DNA from: Molossus alvarezi
Lineage: Eukaryota > Chordata > Mammalia > Chiroptera > Molossidae
DNA length: 64,000 bases
Reading direction: 5' to 3'
Assembly (NCBI GenBank): GCA_037176705.1
Contig: CM073894.1
Span: 30,091,501 to 30,155,500 of the forward strand
Shown here: positions 35,369 to 44,425 of the stretch, piece after piece
Layout: every line of letters starts with the position of its first letter
Position numbering within the stretch: the first letter of the stretch is position 1
Program-made: the position numbers and the translations under genes
The notes under the pieces: model-generated
Databases searched by the model: none
Seen by the model: only the letters and a program-made list of their open reading frames with translations
Told to the model about the DNA's origin: nothing

Positions 35369-36576
35369 ACCAGTGGAGAAAGATGGCCATGGGCAGGACC
35401 CGAGGGAGGGTGAGTGTGTGAGAGAGTGAGCTAGTGTGTGAGAGAGTGTGAGTGGACGTGAAAGTGGACGACCAAACTCATGCAGTGCAGAGACGCAGAG
35501 CAGAAGGTCCCTGTGCTGTGGATGGAGCAGCTGGCTACCACAGTAAGCGGGTCTTCAGGGGCTTCTCCCTGCGCTGAAAGTTGATCCCACCATTTTGGAA
35601 GATCCTGGGTCTTCCCTGGGAGGAGGCAGTGGGAGCGGCTAGGGCCCAGCAACCTGAGCCCACCAGTGCACCTGGCACCATCGGACCAGTGGACACTCTG
35701 TGTCAACACAGACTAGTGCATGGTAGTGGAGCTTCTGAGATGCCAGTTGCGGAAGTTGCAAACGGCCAGGAGTGCAGCACCATTCTCCACAGTAGCAGCC
35801 CAATCAGAGTAGAGATATACCCCCAGCAACAGAGGCTGGGGAGCAGACATCCATCCTCAGGCAACAGAAGCACAGAACAGCAACTGAGAACTATCCCCCA
35901 AAACTATAGCAAAGGCTGAGCAGGAGTTGAGCCCCATGGGGCAGCAGCTCTCCCCAGCCACCAGTGGTGGGACCTGGGGCTCCGTTAGGGCCTGTGCAAC
36001 ACAGCTGCCCACAAGATAGGCCTAGAGCCCACAAGAGTAGTGGGAAGCCAGAGCCCTAGAGGGACTGGTGTGATCCAGCTGCCCGTGGGACCTGTGGGGT
36101 GCTGGGGCACCAGAGAGGCCTGTGTGACCCAGCTGCCCACAAGATAGGCATAGAGCAAGGTCTCCAATGGAAATGTGTGATCCAGTTACCCACAGGACCT
36201 GCGGGGTGCTGAGGCACCAGAGAGGCCTGTGCGACCCAGCTGCCCACGAGATAGGTTTGGAGTCGGGTCTCCAAGGGGACTGTACGATCCAGCTGCATGG
36301 TACGGGCGGGGAGCACAGCTCCAACAGGGCCTGAGCTATACAGCTACAGGTGGTACCAGAAACCAGCTGGGAACACAGCTCCAGAGGGGCCCACATGATC
36401 CAGCAGCAGCACCTACCAGGATATACCACTAACAGCCCCCAGTAGTCAATCCTTCAGGATCCACAGCAGAAAAGAGGCGACACAACAAAACAGTCTGGGA
36501 GGCACAGTAACCTTATTTGATATACAGTGAGCTGCCTACACATCCAAACATCCATCACCAGGTCTAGAGCTACCAG
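35369..36576 (+). promoter_or_regulatory. L1 5'UTR with monomer-like repeats
   Basis: Starts ACCAGTGGAGAAAGATGGCC, followed by a GTGTGAGAGAGTG-type imperfect tandem. In 35990-36330 a unit beginning GCCTGTGYGACCCAGCTGCC recurs at 35990, 36118 and 36225 (spacing 128 and 107 bp), with GGTGCTGGGGCACCAGAGAG between units and a degenerate fourth unit near 36330. The region is much more GC-rich than the window. In L1 biology the 5'UTR carries the internal promoter, and repeated promoter monomers are known in mouse L1. That these repeats act as promoter units in this bat L1 is my inference. Confidence 0.75.
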
Positions 36577-37552
36577 ATGGCTAAAGTAGGGAGACAAAAA
36601 ACAACACCCAAAGGAAAGAAAAAAGGGAATCACTAGGAAAAAACAAACAAACAACAAAACAAAACTACAGGAAATGGAAGAAAGCAACCTGTCAAATAAA
36701 CAATTCAAAGCAATGATGTTAAGGGTGCTCAAACAATTTGGTAAGAACTAAAAGCAACTTAATAAGAATTATGAAGAGCTCACTGGGAACTACTTCAGCT
36801 TAAAAAAAGAGGTAGAAGCTACGCATAAAGAGGTAGAAGCTATGAATAAAAATCAAGAGGAAATAGAGAATGACATAGCTGTTATGAAAAATACCTTAGA
36901 ATGGTTCAATAGTAGATTAGAAGAAACTGAAGTCCGAATCAGTGGCTTAAAGACAAGATAGAGAAGAACACTCAAATAGAAGAGCAAATGAAAAAAAAAA
37001 TTTAAAAGCAGGAGGAAAGTTTAAGGGAGCTGTGCAATAATACAAAACATAACAACATTCACATTATAGGGATACAAGGAGAAGAATCAGAGAAAGAAAT
37101 AGAAAACCTGTTTGAAGAAATAATGACAGAAAACTTCCTGAAACTGGTGAAGGAAAAAGTCACACAAGTCCAGGAAACACAGAGAGTCCCAAGCAAGATG
37201 AACCCCAGAAGACCCACAGCCAGACACATCATAATAAAAATAGCAAACATTAAAGACAAAGAAAGAATCTTAAAGGAAGCAAAAGAGAGACAGTTACCTA
37301 CAAGGGAGCTCCCATTAGACTGTCAGCTGATTTCTCAATAGAAACCATGCAGGCCAGAAGGGAGTGGCATGAAGTATACAAAGTAATGCAAGGCAAGGGT
37401 CTGAATCCAATACTACTCTATCCAGCAAGGCTATCAATCAAAATTGAAGGAGAAATAAGGAGCTTCACAAATAAAAAAAAAAAAAAAAAAAAAAGCTAAA
37501 GGAATTTACCACCACACCAACACCGCAAGAAATGATGAAGGGACTGTTGTAA
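36577..37552 (+). pseudogene. L1 ORF1 relic (ORF1p, RNA-binding chaperone)
   Basis: ORF1p is the trimeric nucleic-acid chaperone of the L1 particle. The likely start is the ATG at 36577 (product begins MAKVGRQKTTPKGKKK), then a frameshift within about 20 codons. The middle is a coiled coil (about 36674-36960) with EESNLSNKQFKAM near its start and two in-frame stops (TAA near 36748, TAG near 36958). The C-terminal RNA-binding part includes TENFLKLVKEKVTQVQ and NPRRPTARHIIIKIANIKDK (37123-37300), and an ending near 37552. A run of about 22 A at 37474-37495 interrupts the C-terminus. Within the coiled coil a 21 bp tandem repeat (36806-36847) duplicates exactly one heptad (KEVEATH / KEVEAMN). Non-functional as it stands. 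Confidence 0.88.
37474..37497 (+). repeat. Poly(A) tract inside the L1 ORF1 relic
   Basis: About 22 consecutive A within the ORF1 3' end, between the codons for a conserved FTNK region and the ORF1 stop. It is probably an expansion of an A-rich lysine-coding stretch. Confidence 0.9.
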
Positions 37553-37561
37553 GAAAAAGAA

Positions 37562-37564
<3 letters not shown>

Positions 37565-37614
<50 letters not shown>

Positions 37615-37616
37615 GA
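37565..37616 (+). repeat. (GA)n microsatellite between L1 ORF1 and ORF2
   Basis: About 24 GA units, with one GG step, exactly in the short spacer between the two L1 ORFs. It could be a feature of this L1 subfamily or a private expansion of this copy. Confidence 0.95.
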
Positions 37617-37635
37617 ACACAGGCATAAAATTAAA

Positions 37636-39590
37636 ATGGCAACTAATAAGTATCTATCACTAATTACCTTAAATGTAAATGGCCTAAATGCTCCAATAAA
37701 AAGACATAGGGTATCTAACTGGATAAGAAACCATGACCCATACATATGCTGTCTACAAGAGTTCCACCTCACAACAAAAGATTCACTCAGGATGAAAGTG
37801 AAGGGATGGAAAAATTTTTTTAAGCAAATGGAAATGGAAATAAAGCTGGTGTAGCAATACTCATATCTGACAAGATAGACTTCAAAACAAGGGCCATAAT
37901 AAGAGACAGAGAAGGTCACTATATAATATTAAAAGGATCAATCTAACAAGAGGATATAACCCTGGTAAATATATGCACACCAAATATGGGAGCACCAAAA
38001 TATATTTAAAAACTTCTGGAGGACTTCAAGGGAGAGATCTATAGCAACCCAAACACAGTGGGTGACTTTTACACATCACTGACACCACTAGATAGATCTG
38101 CTAGACAAAAAATTAACAAGAACATAGAGTCCTTACAAGACAAACTAGATCAGTTAGACTTCATTAATATTTACAGAACATTTTACTCCAAAGCTGCAGA
38201 ATATACATTCTTCTCAAGTGCACATGGGTCATTCTCAAAGATAGACCACATATTAGGACACAAAGCAAGTCTCTACAAATTAAAGAAAATTGAAATCATA
38301 TGAAGCATCTTCTCAGATCACAGTAGCAAAAACTAGAACTCAATTACAATAAAAACATTCAAACATTTGGAGGCTAAATAACATGTTATTAAATAACAAA
38401 TAGGTTACTAACGAGATCAAGGCTGAAATTTTAAAATTTCTGGAAACCAATAAAAAGAACACACAACAACACAAAATTTTTGAGACACAGCGAAAGCAGT
38501 CCTGAGAGGGAAGTTCATAGCACTACAGGCCTACCTCAAAAACAAGAAAAAGTCCTAATTGACTTTCTAACCCTACAACTTAAAGAACTAAAAAATAAAC
38601 AAAAAGAAAAACCCAGAGCTAGTAGGAGGAAGGAAATAGTAAAAGTCAGAAAAGAAATAAATGACATAGCGACTAAAATAACAGCTCAAAAGATCAATGA
38701 AAAAAAAAAAAGCTGGTTCTTTGAAAAGATAAATGAGATCAATGGACCTTTAGCCAGACTAACCAAGAAACAAAAAGAGAGAAACCAAATAAACAAAATC
38801 AGAAATGAAAGAGAAGTAACAACTGACACCACAGAAATACAAAGGATCATTGAAACATACTATGAATAATTATATGCCAACACATTGGACAATCTGGAAG
38901 AAATGGACAAATTTCTAGAAACACACAGCTTCCCAAATCTGAACGAGGAAGAGACAGAAAACTTGAACAGAAAGTGAACAGAGGATCTAAATAGACACCT
39001 TTCCAAAAACGACATACAAATGGCCAAGAGACATATGAAGAAATGTTCAACATCACAAATCATCAGAGAGATGCAAATTAAAACAATTATGAGGTATCAC
39101 TTCACATCTATCAGAATGGCCACTATCAACAAATCATCAAACAACAAGTGCTGGTGAGGGTGTGGAGAAAAGGGGACTCTAGTACATTTCTGGTAGGAAT
39201 GCAGACTGGTGCAGCCACTGTGAAAAACACTATGGTGTTTTAACTCAAAAAGTTAAAAATTGAACTGCCATTTGACCCAGTGATCCCACTTCTAGGAATA
39301 TACCCTAAGAAGCCTGAAACACCAATCAGAAAGAATATATGTACCCTATGTTCATAGCAGCACTATTTACAATAGCTAAGATCTGGAAACAACCCAAGTG
39401 TCCATCAGTAGATGAGTGGATAAAAAAGTTCTGGTACATGTACAAAACAGAATACTTTGCAGCTGTAAGAAAGAAAGATCTCTCATCCTTTGAGATGGCA
39501 TGGAAGGACCCGGAGAGTATTATGCTAAGTGAAACAAGACAAGCAGAGAAAGACAAATATCACATGATCTCACTTATTTCTGGAATATAA
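37636..39590 (+). pseudogene. L1 ORF2 relic: endonuclease and C-terminus, RT deleted
   Basis: ORF2p supplies the endonuclease and reverse transcriptase for target-primed reverse transcription. The endonuclease start is clear from 37636 (LITLNVNGLNAPIKRHRVSN, then CCLQEFH with the metal-binding Glu). At 38058 the usual GDFNTPL reads GDFYTSL, replacing the Asn after the catalytic Asp. The SAHGSFSKIDHILGHK block near 38216 keeps Ser-Lys-Ile-Asp-His. The linker with KSWFFEKINEINGPLARLTK ends at about 38983. There the sequence jumps to the late region ([12 protein letters not shown], then the Cys-rich segment), deleting around 2 kb including the RT palm. The pieces lie in three frames (38058 and 39339 share a frame; 37636 and 38480 differ). 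The C-terminus ends at 39590 (ISLISGI-type ending). Confidence 0.9.
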
Positions 39591-39843
39591 TGAGCTAAAC
39601 AAACTGATGAACAAAATTAACTCAGAGACATAGAGGTGGGGCACAGACTGACAAGCCTCAGAGGAGGGGGAGTTATGGGGGGAAGAGATAAACCACAGAA
39701 ATTTCATTTATGCATGACCCATGAACATAGAGAACAAAGGTCGGGATGGGGTGGGGTGGTGAGGGGAGGAGGGTGTCAATGGGGGAAAATGAGGAACATC
39801 TGTAAAGAAAACAAATTAATAAAATAAAATAAAAAAGAGAAAA
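39591..39843 (+). mobile_element. L1 3'UTR and A-rich tail
   Basis: The G-rich 3'UTR (GAGGAGGGGGAGTTATGGGG, GGTCGGGATGGGGTGGGGTG) leads into AATTAATAAAATAAAATAAA and an A-rich end immediately followed by the right TSD copy. The same G-rich 3'UTR type is found at 40990-41200 and, shortened, at 44092-44190. Confidence 0.9.
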
Positions 39844-39953
39844 AGAAAACAAATAATAGGATGACAGACATAAACCCAAATATCAGTAATTATTTTATAT
39901 GGACTAAATACCCCATTTAAAACTAAGATGACAGAATGTCTTCCAATATAAAT
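39844..39953 (+). mobile_element. Old L1 fragment, right part
   Basis: Continues the old L1 split by the younger element: GGATGACAGACATAAACCC, AAATATCAGTAATTATTTTA, TATGGACTAAATACCCCATT and TAAAACTAAGATGACAGAAT correspond to the start of an old L1 ORF2 (SVITLNVNGLN region, degraded). Confidence 0.6.
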
Positions 39954-40185
39954 TGAGTAGAAAACCCAAGAGTAAGAATAGGTAGGAAAGCGTAAAAATT
40001 AGAATTCTGTTTTGAATATGGGAAGTAGAGATGATTAGGTAACATTTGAATATGGAATCCTGGAGTTCCCAAGACAGATCAAGGCTGAATGTGCACATCT
40101 GGGTCTAGAATTTTCCAACCATGAGGAATCTGCCTGTCAAATTCATGTTTAAGTGGTGACTAGGTGATCAGTTAACTAACTACTT
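39954..40185 (+). repeat. Ancient interspersed repeat, copy 2, right part
   Basis: AAGAGTAAGAATAGGTAGG, AGAATTCTGTTTTGAATATG, GGAAGTAGAGATGATTAGG and AATCCTGGAGTTCCCAAGAC continue the family begun at 34076, in the expected order. This makes the intervening 35186-39953 block an insertion. Confidence 0.4.
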
Positions 40186-40216
40186 ACAAGATGTGCTGCA
40201 AAAGAAAAAGAATTAA

Positions 40217-41232
40217 AAAAAATTTTTAAACACTGTATTGTTTTCCATGGTGGCTGCACCGATCTGCATTCCCACCAGCAGTGTACTAGAGTCCCCTTTT
40301 CTCCACACCCTCGCCAGCACTTGTTGTGTGATGATTTGTTGATGGCGGCCATTCTGACAGGTGTGAAGTGATACCTCATTATTGTTTTAATTTGCATCTC
40401 TCTGATGATTAGTGACACTGAGCATTTTTCATAATTCTCTTGGCCAATTGTATGTCCTCTTTGGAGAAGTGTCTATTCAGGTCCTCTGCCCCATTTTTCA
40501 ACTGGATTGTTTGACTTCCTTTTGTTGAGTTGTACTGAGTACTTTATATGTTTTGGAAATTAACCCTTTATCTGATGTATCATTGGTAAATATATTCTCC
40601 CACACAGTGGGTTTCCTTTTCATTTCGAGGCTGGTTTCTTTTGCTATGAAGAAGCATTTTAGGAACCAGTGATTGCAATTCTAGGAATACATCCTAAGAA
40701 GCCTGAAACACCAATCAGAAAGAATATATGCACCCCTATGTTCATAGCAGAGCTATTTACAATAACTAAATTTTGGAAATAGCCCAAGTGTCCATCAGTA
40801 GATGAGTGGTTAAAAAAGCTATGGTGCATTTATTCAATGGAATACTATGCAGCTGTAAGAAAGATCTATCATTTGAAAAGGCATGGAGGGACTTGAAGAG
40901 CATTATGCTAAGCTAAATAAGCCAGTCAGAGAAAGACAGGTATCATATAATTTCACTTATTTGTGGAATATAATGAACAAAATAAGCTGATGAACAAAAC
41001 AGACCCAGAGACATGGAAGTAGGGAACAGACTGACAGACCTCAGAGGGAAGGGCAGGGGGTAGGAAGAGAAAAACCAAATAACTCATATGCATATATGCA
41101 TAACCATTGGACACAGACAACAGTGTGGTGAAGGTGGGGGGGATGGAAGCAGGGAGGAGGGTGTTAAATGGGGAAAAAAGGAGGATGACCACAATATTTT
41201 CAACAATAAAGATAAATTAAAAAAACCAAAAC
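40217..41232 (+). mobile_element. L1 LINE, 5'-inverted (twin-primed)
   Basis: 40663-41225 is an L1 3' end in plus orientation: late ORF2 (complete to its stop at about 40972), the G-rich 3'UTR and an AATAAAGATAAATTAAAAAA-type tail. 40217-40662 is the adjacent upstream ORF2 segment but on the minus strand. Its minus-strand product contains the Cys-rich motif [18 protein letters not shown] at about 40265-40320, unbroken. The flip at about 40662 (after GAAGCATTTTAGGAACC) is a twin-priming signature. In L1 order the inverted piece ends almost exactly where the sense piece begins, so little sequence was lost. I could not identify its TSD. Confidence 0.85.
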
Positions 41233-41439
41233 AAAACAACTATTAGCAGATTTTTAAAAGAAAAATTCAAACACCATAATCTTACTTGTATTAGTAAATT
41301 TGTAAGAGTTCTTTCCTTCTGGGATTATGTACACTGTCAAAGAAGTATTTTACTGAGAGGGAATTCAGACCAGATGGTTGCAACAGTCTTTTTCAAATCT
41401 ATACCTCTACCATTATAAGGTGAATCTATGATCATTGCA
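41233..41439. other. Unassigned spacer
   Basis: Short AT-rich sequence between the L1 and the VES. Nothing recognised. Confidence 0.35.
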
Positions 41440-41450
41440 GGTAAACCATT

Positions 41451-41489
<39 letters not shown>

Positions 41490-41716
41490 TTTTTTATCCT
41501 CACCCGAGGACATTTTCCCCCCATTTGGGGAGAGAGAGACATCGACATGAAAGGGACACATGGAGTGGCTGCCACCTGCACGACCAACCAGGGCCGGGGA
41601 TAAATTGCAACTGAGGTACGCACCCTTAGCGGGAACTGAACCCGGGTCTCTCTGGACCGTAGGCCGACGCTCTAACCGCTGAGCCAAACTGGCCAGGGCG
41701 GTAAACCATTTTATTT
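41440..41716 (-). mobile_element. VES SINE (second subtype) with perfect TSD and (TTTA)n tail
   Basis: GGTAAACCATTTTATTT occurs at 41440-41456 and 41700-41716, a perfect 17 bp duplication. The insert on the minus strand begins CGCCCTGGCCAGTTTGGCTC with A box GGCTCAGCGGTTAGAGCG and a B-box-like GGGTTCAGTTCCCGC. It has the same long body as the copy at 17557, including GTGCAGGTGGCAGCCACTCC. It ends in a (TAAA)n tail, seen as about ten TTTA units at 41451-41490. Perfect TSD and a long uniform tail make it one of the youngest insertions here. Confidence 0.95.
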
Positions 41717-42802
41717 CTTCACAATAAAAAGTTATTGTTTCATCTAAATCATAGAAAACAACTATGAAGGTTGCTAGCCATTAAACTCTTTTTAAGGAGC
41801 TCCAAATTGCCCTCAAACTCATTCATCTACCTTAATAAAATGCCATTGAAACAATCACTGCTAATATGTATTTTGCTAAAATTTTATTCTGTTAAAAACT
41901 GTTGGAGACTTGAGGAGTGTGTGTGTGTGCATGTGTGTGTGTGTATGCAGACATGCACATATATATGCTATTTGTCTCTATCTTTTATTACCACCCTATT
42001 CTAAATGTATCATTAATAATAAAATCTAAACATGCTTTTCTACCATGTAGTTGCTATAGATTATTATTCTAACAGAGTTCTCAGCACCATAGCTCTTGAT
42101 TTTTGGCTCATATCTAACAGATGTTGTCTTCATATAAATTTAGTTCTTTGTTACATTGAACTTAACTGACTAATATTTGGAGCCTAGATCCACAAACTTA
42201 TATTTTGCTCTGTTAAATGTTATCCTCCTGTGTAATTTTAGATTGTCAAAATATGTTTGTATATTGACTCTATATTAAAAAATATTACCCCTCCTTCCAG
42301 TTTCATGTTAGCATAAAATATGAATAAATTTTCTTCTACATCTCTTAATTCAAGTCATCTGCAAAAACTTTGAGCAAAATAAAAGAGCAGAAGCCCATGT
42401 CAGGCCATATCAAATATGCTTCTCAGCTTGATAATGGTCAAATGAGTACAGTTGCATTTCATCAGAGATGAATTTAACTTGCGTTAATTGTATTATCTTC
42501 TCTGCGTGATTCAAATAAGAGAGAGATGTGAGAGAGGTAAAGAGAAAGTAGCAAACACTGTGCATGATAAGGGCTTTTCTTTTTTTCATTCCCCTCAGTT
42601 GATGTATGCCTCGTGGGTTTAGTGCTCATAGCAGTCCTGGTTTTCATGAAGGTCTTAGTTTGATCATTTTGAGGGTGATTCTAGTTTTTAAAGTTTTTTT
42701 TGGGTGGGGATATGCTATCTGGTTTGTACACATGAACCAATTAGTTCATATAATGCTCATAGAAAAAAAATGATTAGTTCCATAGTGAGAGGAAAAACTG
42801 GT
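41717..42802. other. Unassigned AT-rich non-coding DNA with a (GT)n tract
   Basis: About 1.1 kb with no recognised family. A GTGTGTGTGTGCATGTGTGT tract lies at 41918-41946. Confidence 0.4.
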
Positions 42803-43050
42803 TGTGTTGTTCTTTTTTAAAATTTTCTTTTTCCTTTATTGATTTTAGAGAGAGAGGAAGGGAGAGGGAGAGAAAGATAGAAACATCGATGAGAGAGAAC
42901 ATAGATTGGCAGCCTCCTGCATGCCCCCACTGGGGATCCGGCCTACAACCTGGGCATGTGCCCTGACCAGGAATCAAACCGGTGACTTGTTGGTGGATGG
43001 GTTGCTGCTCATCCACTGAGCCATATTGACCAGATGTCTGTGTTGTTCTT
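42803..43050 (-). mobile_element. VES SINE, full length, with perfect TSD
   Basis: TGTGTTGTTCTT is present at 42803-42814 and 43039-43050. On the minus strand the element has a diverged head (CTGGTCAATATGGCTCAGTG), B-box-like GGTTTGATTCC, body CCAGTGGGGGCATGCAGG, CT-rich stretch and an AATCAATAAAGGAAAAAG tail. Confidence 0.93.
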
Positions 43051-43564
43051 ACTGACGCATATTTAAAACAAAACAAAACATTTTAAGGGCGATTTTGATC
43101 ACACAGTATTATTATTTGACAAAAAATAAACAAACAAAAACCCTTGACTAGATATAATTCCCCTTAACTGTGCCATGATCTAACCCACAATCTTTAGCTT
43201 CTCAATGAAGATATGATGTATAATTTTTATGGGAATAAATATATATTATTCCTTTGCTTTTCTCTACTGTCCCAAACTAGAAATATGGCCATAAATGAAG
43301 CTGAGTCATTGAAATGTTCCTTATTACCTATGAATAATTGCTAGCTCCCAGTTGTCCCTTTCTTTTCTTTTTTATCACAAATTATGTTTTTCTTAACATA
43401 TGTAGCTTTCAATATTTTCTAAAATTCCTTTAAAATTCAGTAGCATTTTTCACATTTAGATATTCTGGCATGAACGCAGAGTGCAGTGCTAGATACTCCT
43501 TGAGAAGAATTTTAGTTCTCTCATTTGCACACTGCTTAGTACTTTATTTTCTTTTGACTTTGTT
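43051..43564. other. Unassigned AT-rich non-coding DNA
   Basis: No repeat or gene recognised. Confidence 0.35.
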
Positions 43565-43745
43565 TTTGATCTTTTTAAAATTAAATTTATTGGGGTGACA
43601 TTGGTTAATAAGATATAGGTTTCAAGCATACATTTTGTGACACATGATCTGTACATTGCATTGTGTGCCCATCGCCCAAATTCAAATCATATTTTGTTAT
43701 CATATATTTGGCCCCCTTTACCCTTTACTAGCCTTTTCAGTCTGC
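43565..43745 (-). mobile_element. Old L1 3' end fragment
   Basis: TTAAATTTATTGGGGTGACA followed by TTGGTTAATAAGATATAGGT and TTCAAGCATACA matches the complement of an old mammalian L1 3'UTR (TTTATTGGGGTGACATTGGTTAATAA type). The 3'UTR differs from that of the younger L1s. Confidence 0.65.
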
Positions 43746-43934
43746 TCACATACTTCTTCGTAACGTCATTCATACTGCCTTCCCAGCCCAGGCAAAGATT
43801 CAGCATTTTCATGAAGTTTTCTCTGAACAATAATGTCCTGTGCTATAGCTCTCCTCTTATAATATATTCATCACTTATAAAAGAATCATTCACTGTTAAA
43901 AAAGGTTGCCTTGTAATCATTTATTCCTTTATTA

Positions 43935-44069
43935 TTATTATTATTTGTAAATATAAATTGAACACTTTCTCTAGTGCATATATTACTCTAAGTATTGTGA
44001 ATACAGCAGTAGCAAAATAGAATATTTTATAGTCTAGTCTAGTTGTAAAGATAGTACAAACCAAAGAAC
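43935..44069 (-). repeat. L2 3' fragment, reverse orientation
   Basis: TTGAACACTTTCTCTAGTGC, TCTAAGTATTGTGAATACAG and CAGTAGCAAAATAGAA follow the complement of the L2 3' region (TTGAGCACCTACTATGTGC...GATACAGCAGTGAACAAAA). Confidence 0.5.
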
Positions 44070-44207
44070 AAATATGCACATAAGCTTAGCCCCTGGTCAC
44101 AGACAACAGTTTGGCAAAGGCCTGGGATCAGGTGGGGGCTGGGTGGAAAGGTGCAAAGTGGAGGAAATGGGGGACATCTGTAATACTGTCAACAATAAAA
44201 AAAAATG
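44070..44207 (+). mobile_element. Very short L1 3' end
   Basis: CCCTGGTCACAGACAACAGT, TTGGCAAAGGCCTGGGATCA, a G-rich 3'UTR and ACATCTGTAATACTGTCAAC followed by AATAAAAAAAAATG is the last roughly 140 bp of the younger L1 type. It is strongly 5'-truncated. Confidence 0.8.
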
Positions 44208-44249
44208 TATCTGCAATTGTGTAGGGTGTGGTTTAAGATAGATCATGCA

Positions 44250-44425
44250 GGTGGTTCCCCTGGCTGCACACTGGAATCACCTAAAGACCTTTTTTAAAAT
44301 ATGCCCATGTCTGGGTCTCATGCCCTTGGTCTGATTTACTTGGTGTAGGACAGAGCTGAAGCATGAGTAGTTTATAGTTTTCTAAGTGATTCTATTGTGC
44401 AGCTAAGGCTTAGAGCCACTGGCTC
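44250..44425. mobile_element. MER5-like hAT-Charlie DNA transposon relic
   Basis: CACTGGAATCACCTAAAGAC, CATGTCTGGGTCTCATGCCC, CTAAGTGATTCTATTGTGCA and TTAGAGCCACTGGCT show the MER5 pattern. AATCACCT...AGGTGATTCT form the inner inverted repeats and GAGAACCACTG-type ends the outer ones, here as GGTTCCCCTGG and GAGCCACTGG. It is non-autonomous with no coding. Confidence 0.7.

Larger units (their letters stand above)
35350..39862 (+). mobile_element. L1 LINE, full 5' end, internally deleted, with 19 bp TSD
   Basis: The duplication AGAAAACAAATAAAAGGAT (35350-35368) and AGAAAACAAATAATAGGAT (39844-39862), one mismatch, brackets an element of about 4.47 kb. In order it holds a 5'UTR with repeated units (35369-36576), an ORF1 relic (36577-37552), an (A)n tract and a (GA)n tract, an ORF2 relic (37636-39590), a G-rich 3'UTR and an A-rich tail (39820-39843). 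It is shorter than a typical 6-7 kb L1 because most of the reverse transcriptase region is missing at about 38984. It cannot be autonomous. Confidence 0.93.

Noticed and set aside
36118..36330. CRISPR-like array
   Set aside because: The repeated units are long, imperfect and irregularly spaced (128 and 107 bp) and lie in an L1 5'UTR of a mammalian genome.
35431..36432. Several overlapping frames of 60-135 codons on both strands in a GC-rich stretch
   Set aside because: They lie in the L1 5'UTR and its repeated units. GC-rich repeats lengthen open frames in all phases.
40180..41300. Two independent L1 insertions in opposite orientation
   Set aside because: The halves are nearly contiguous in L1 order and there is no TSD or tail at the inner junction, so a single twin-primed insertion is simpler.
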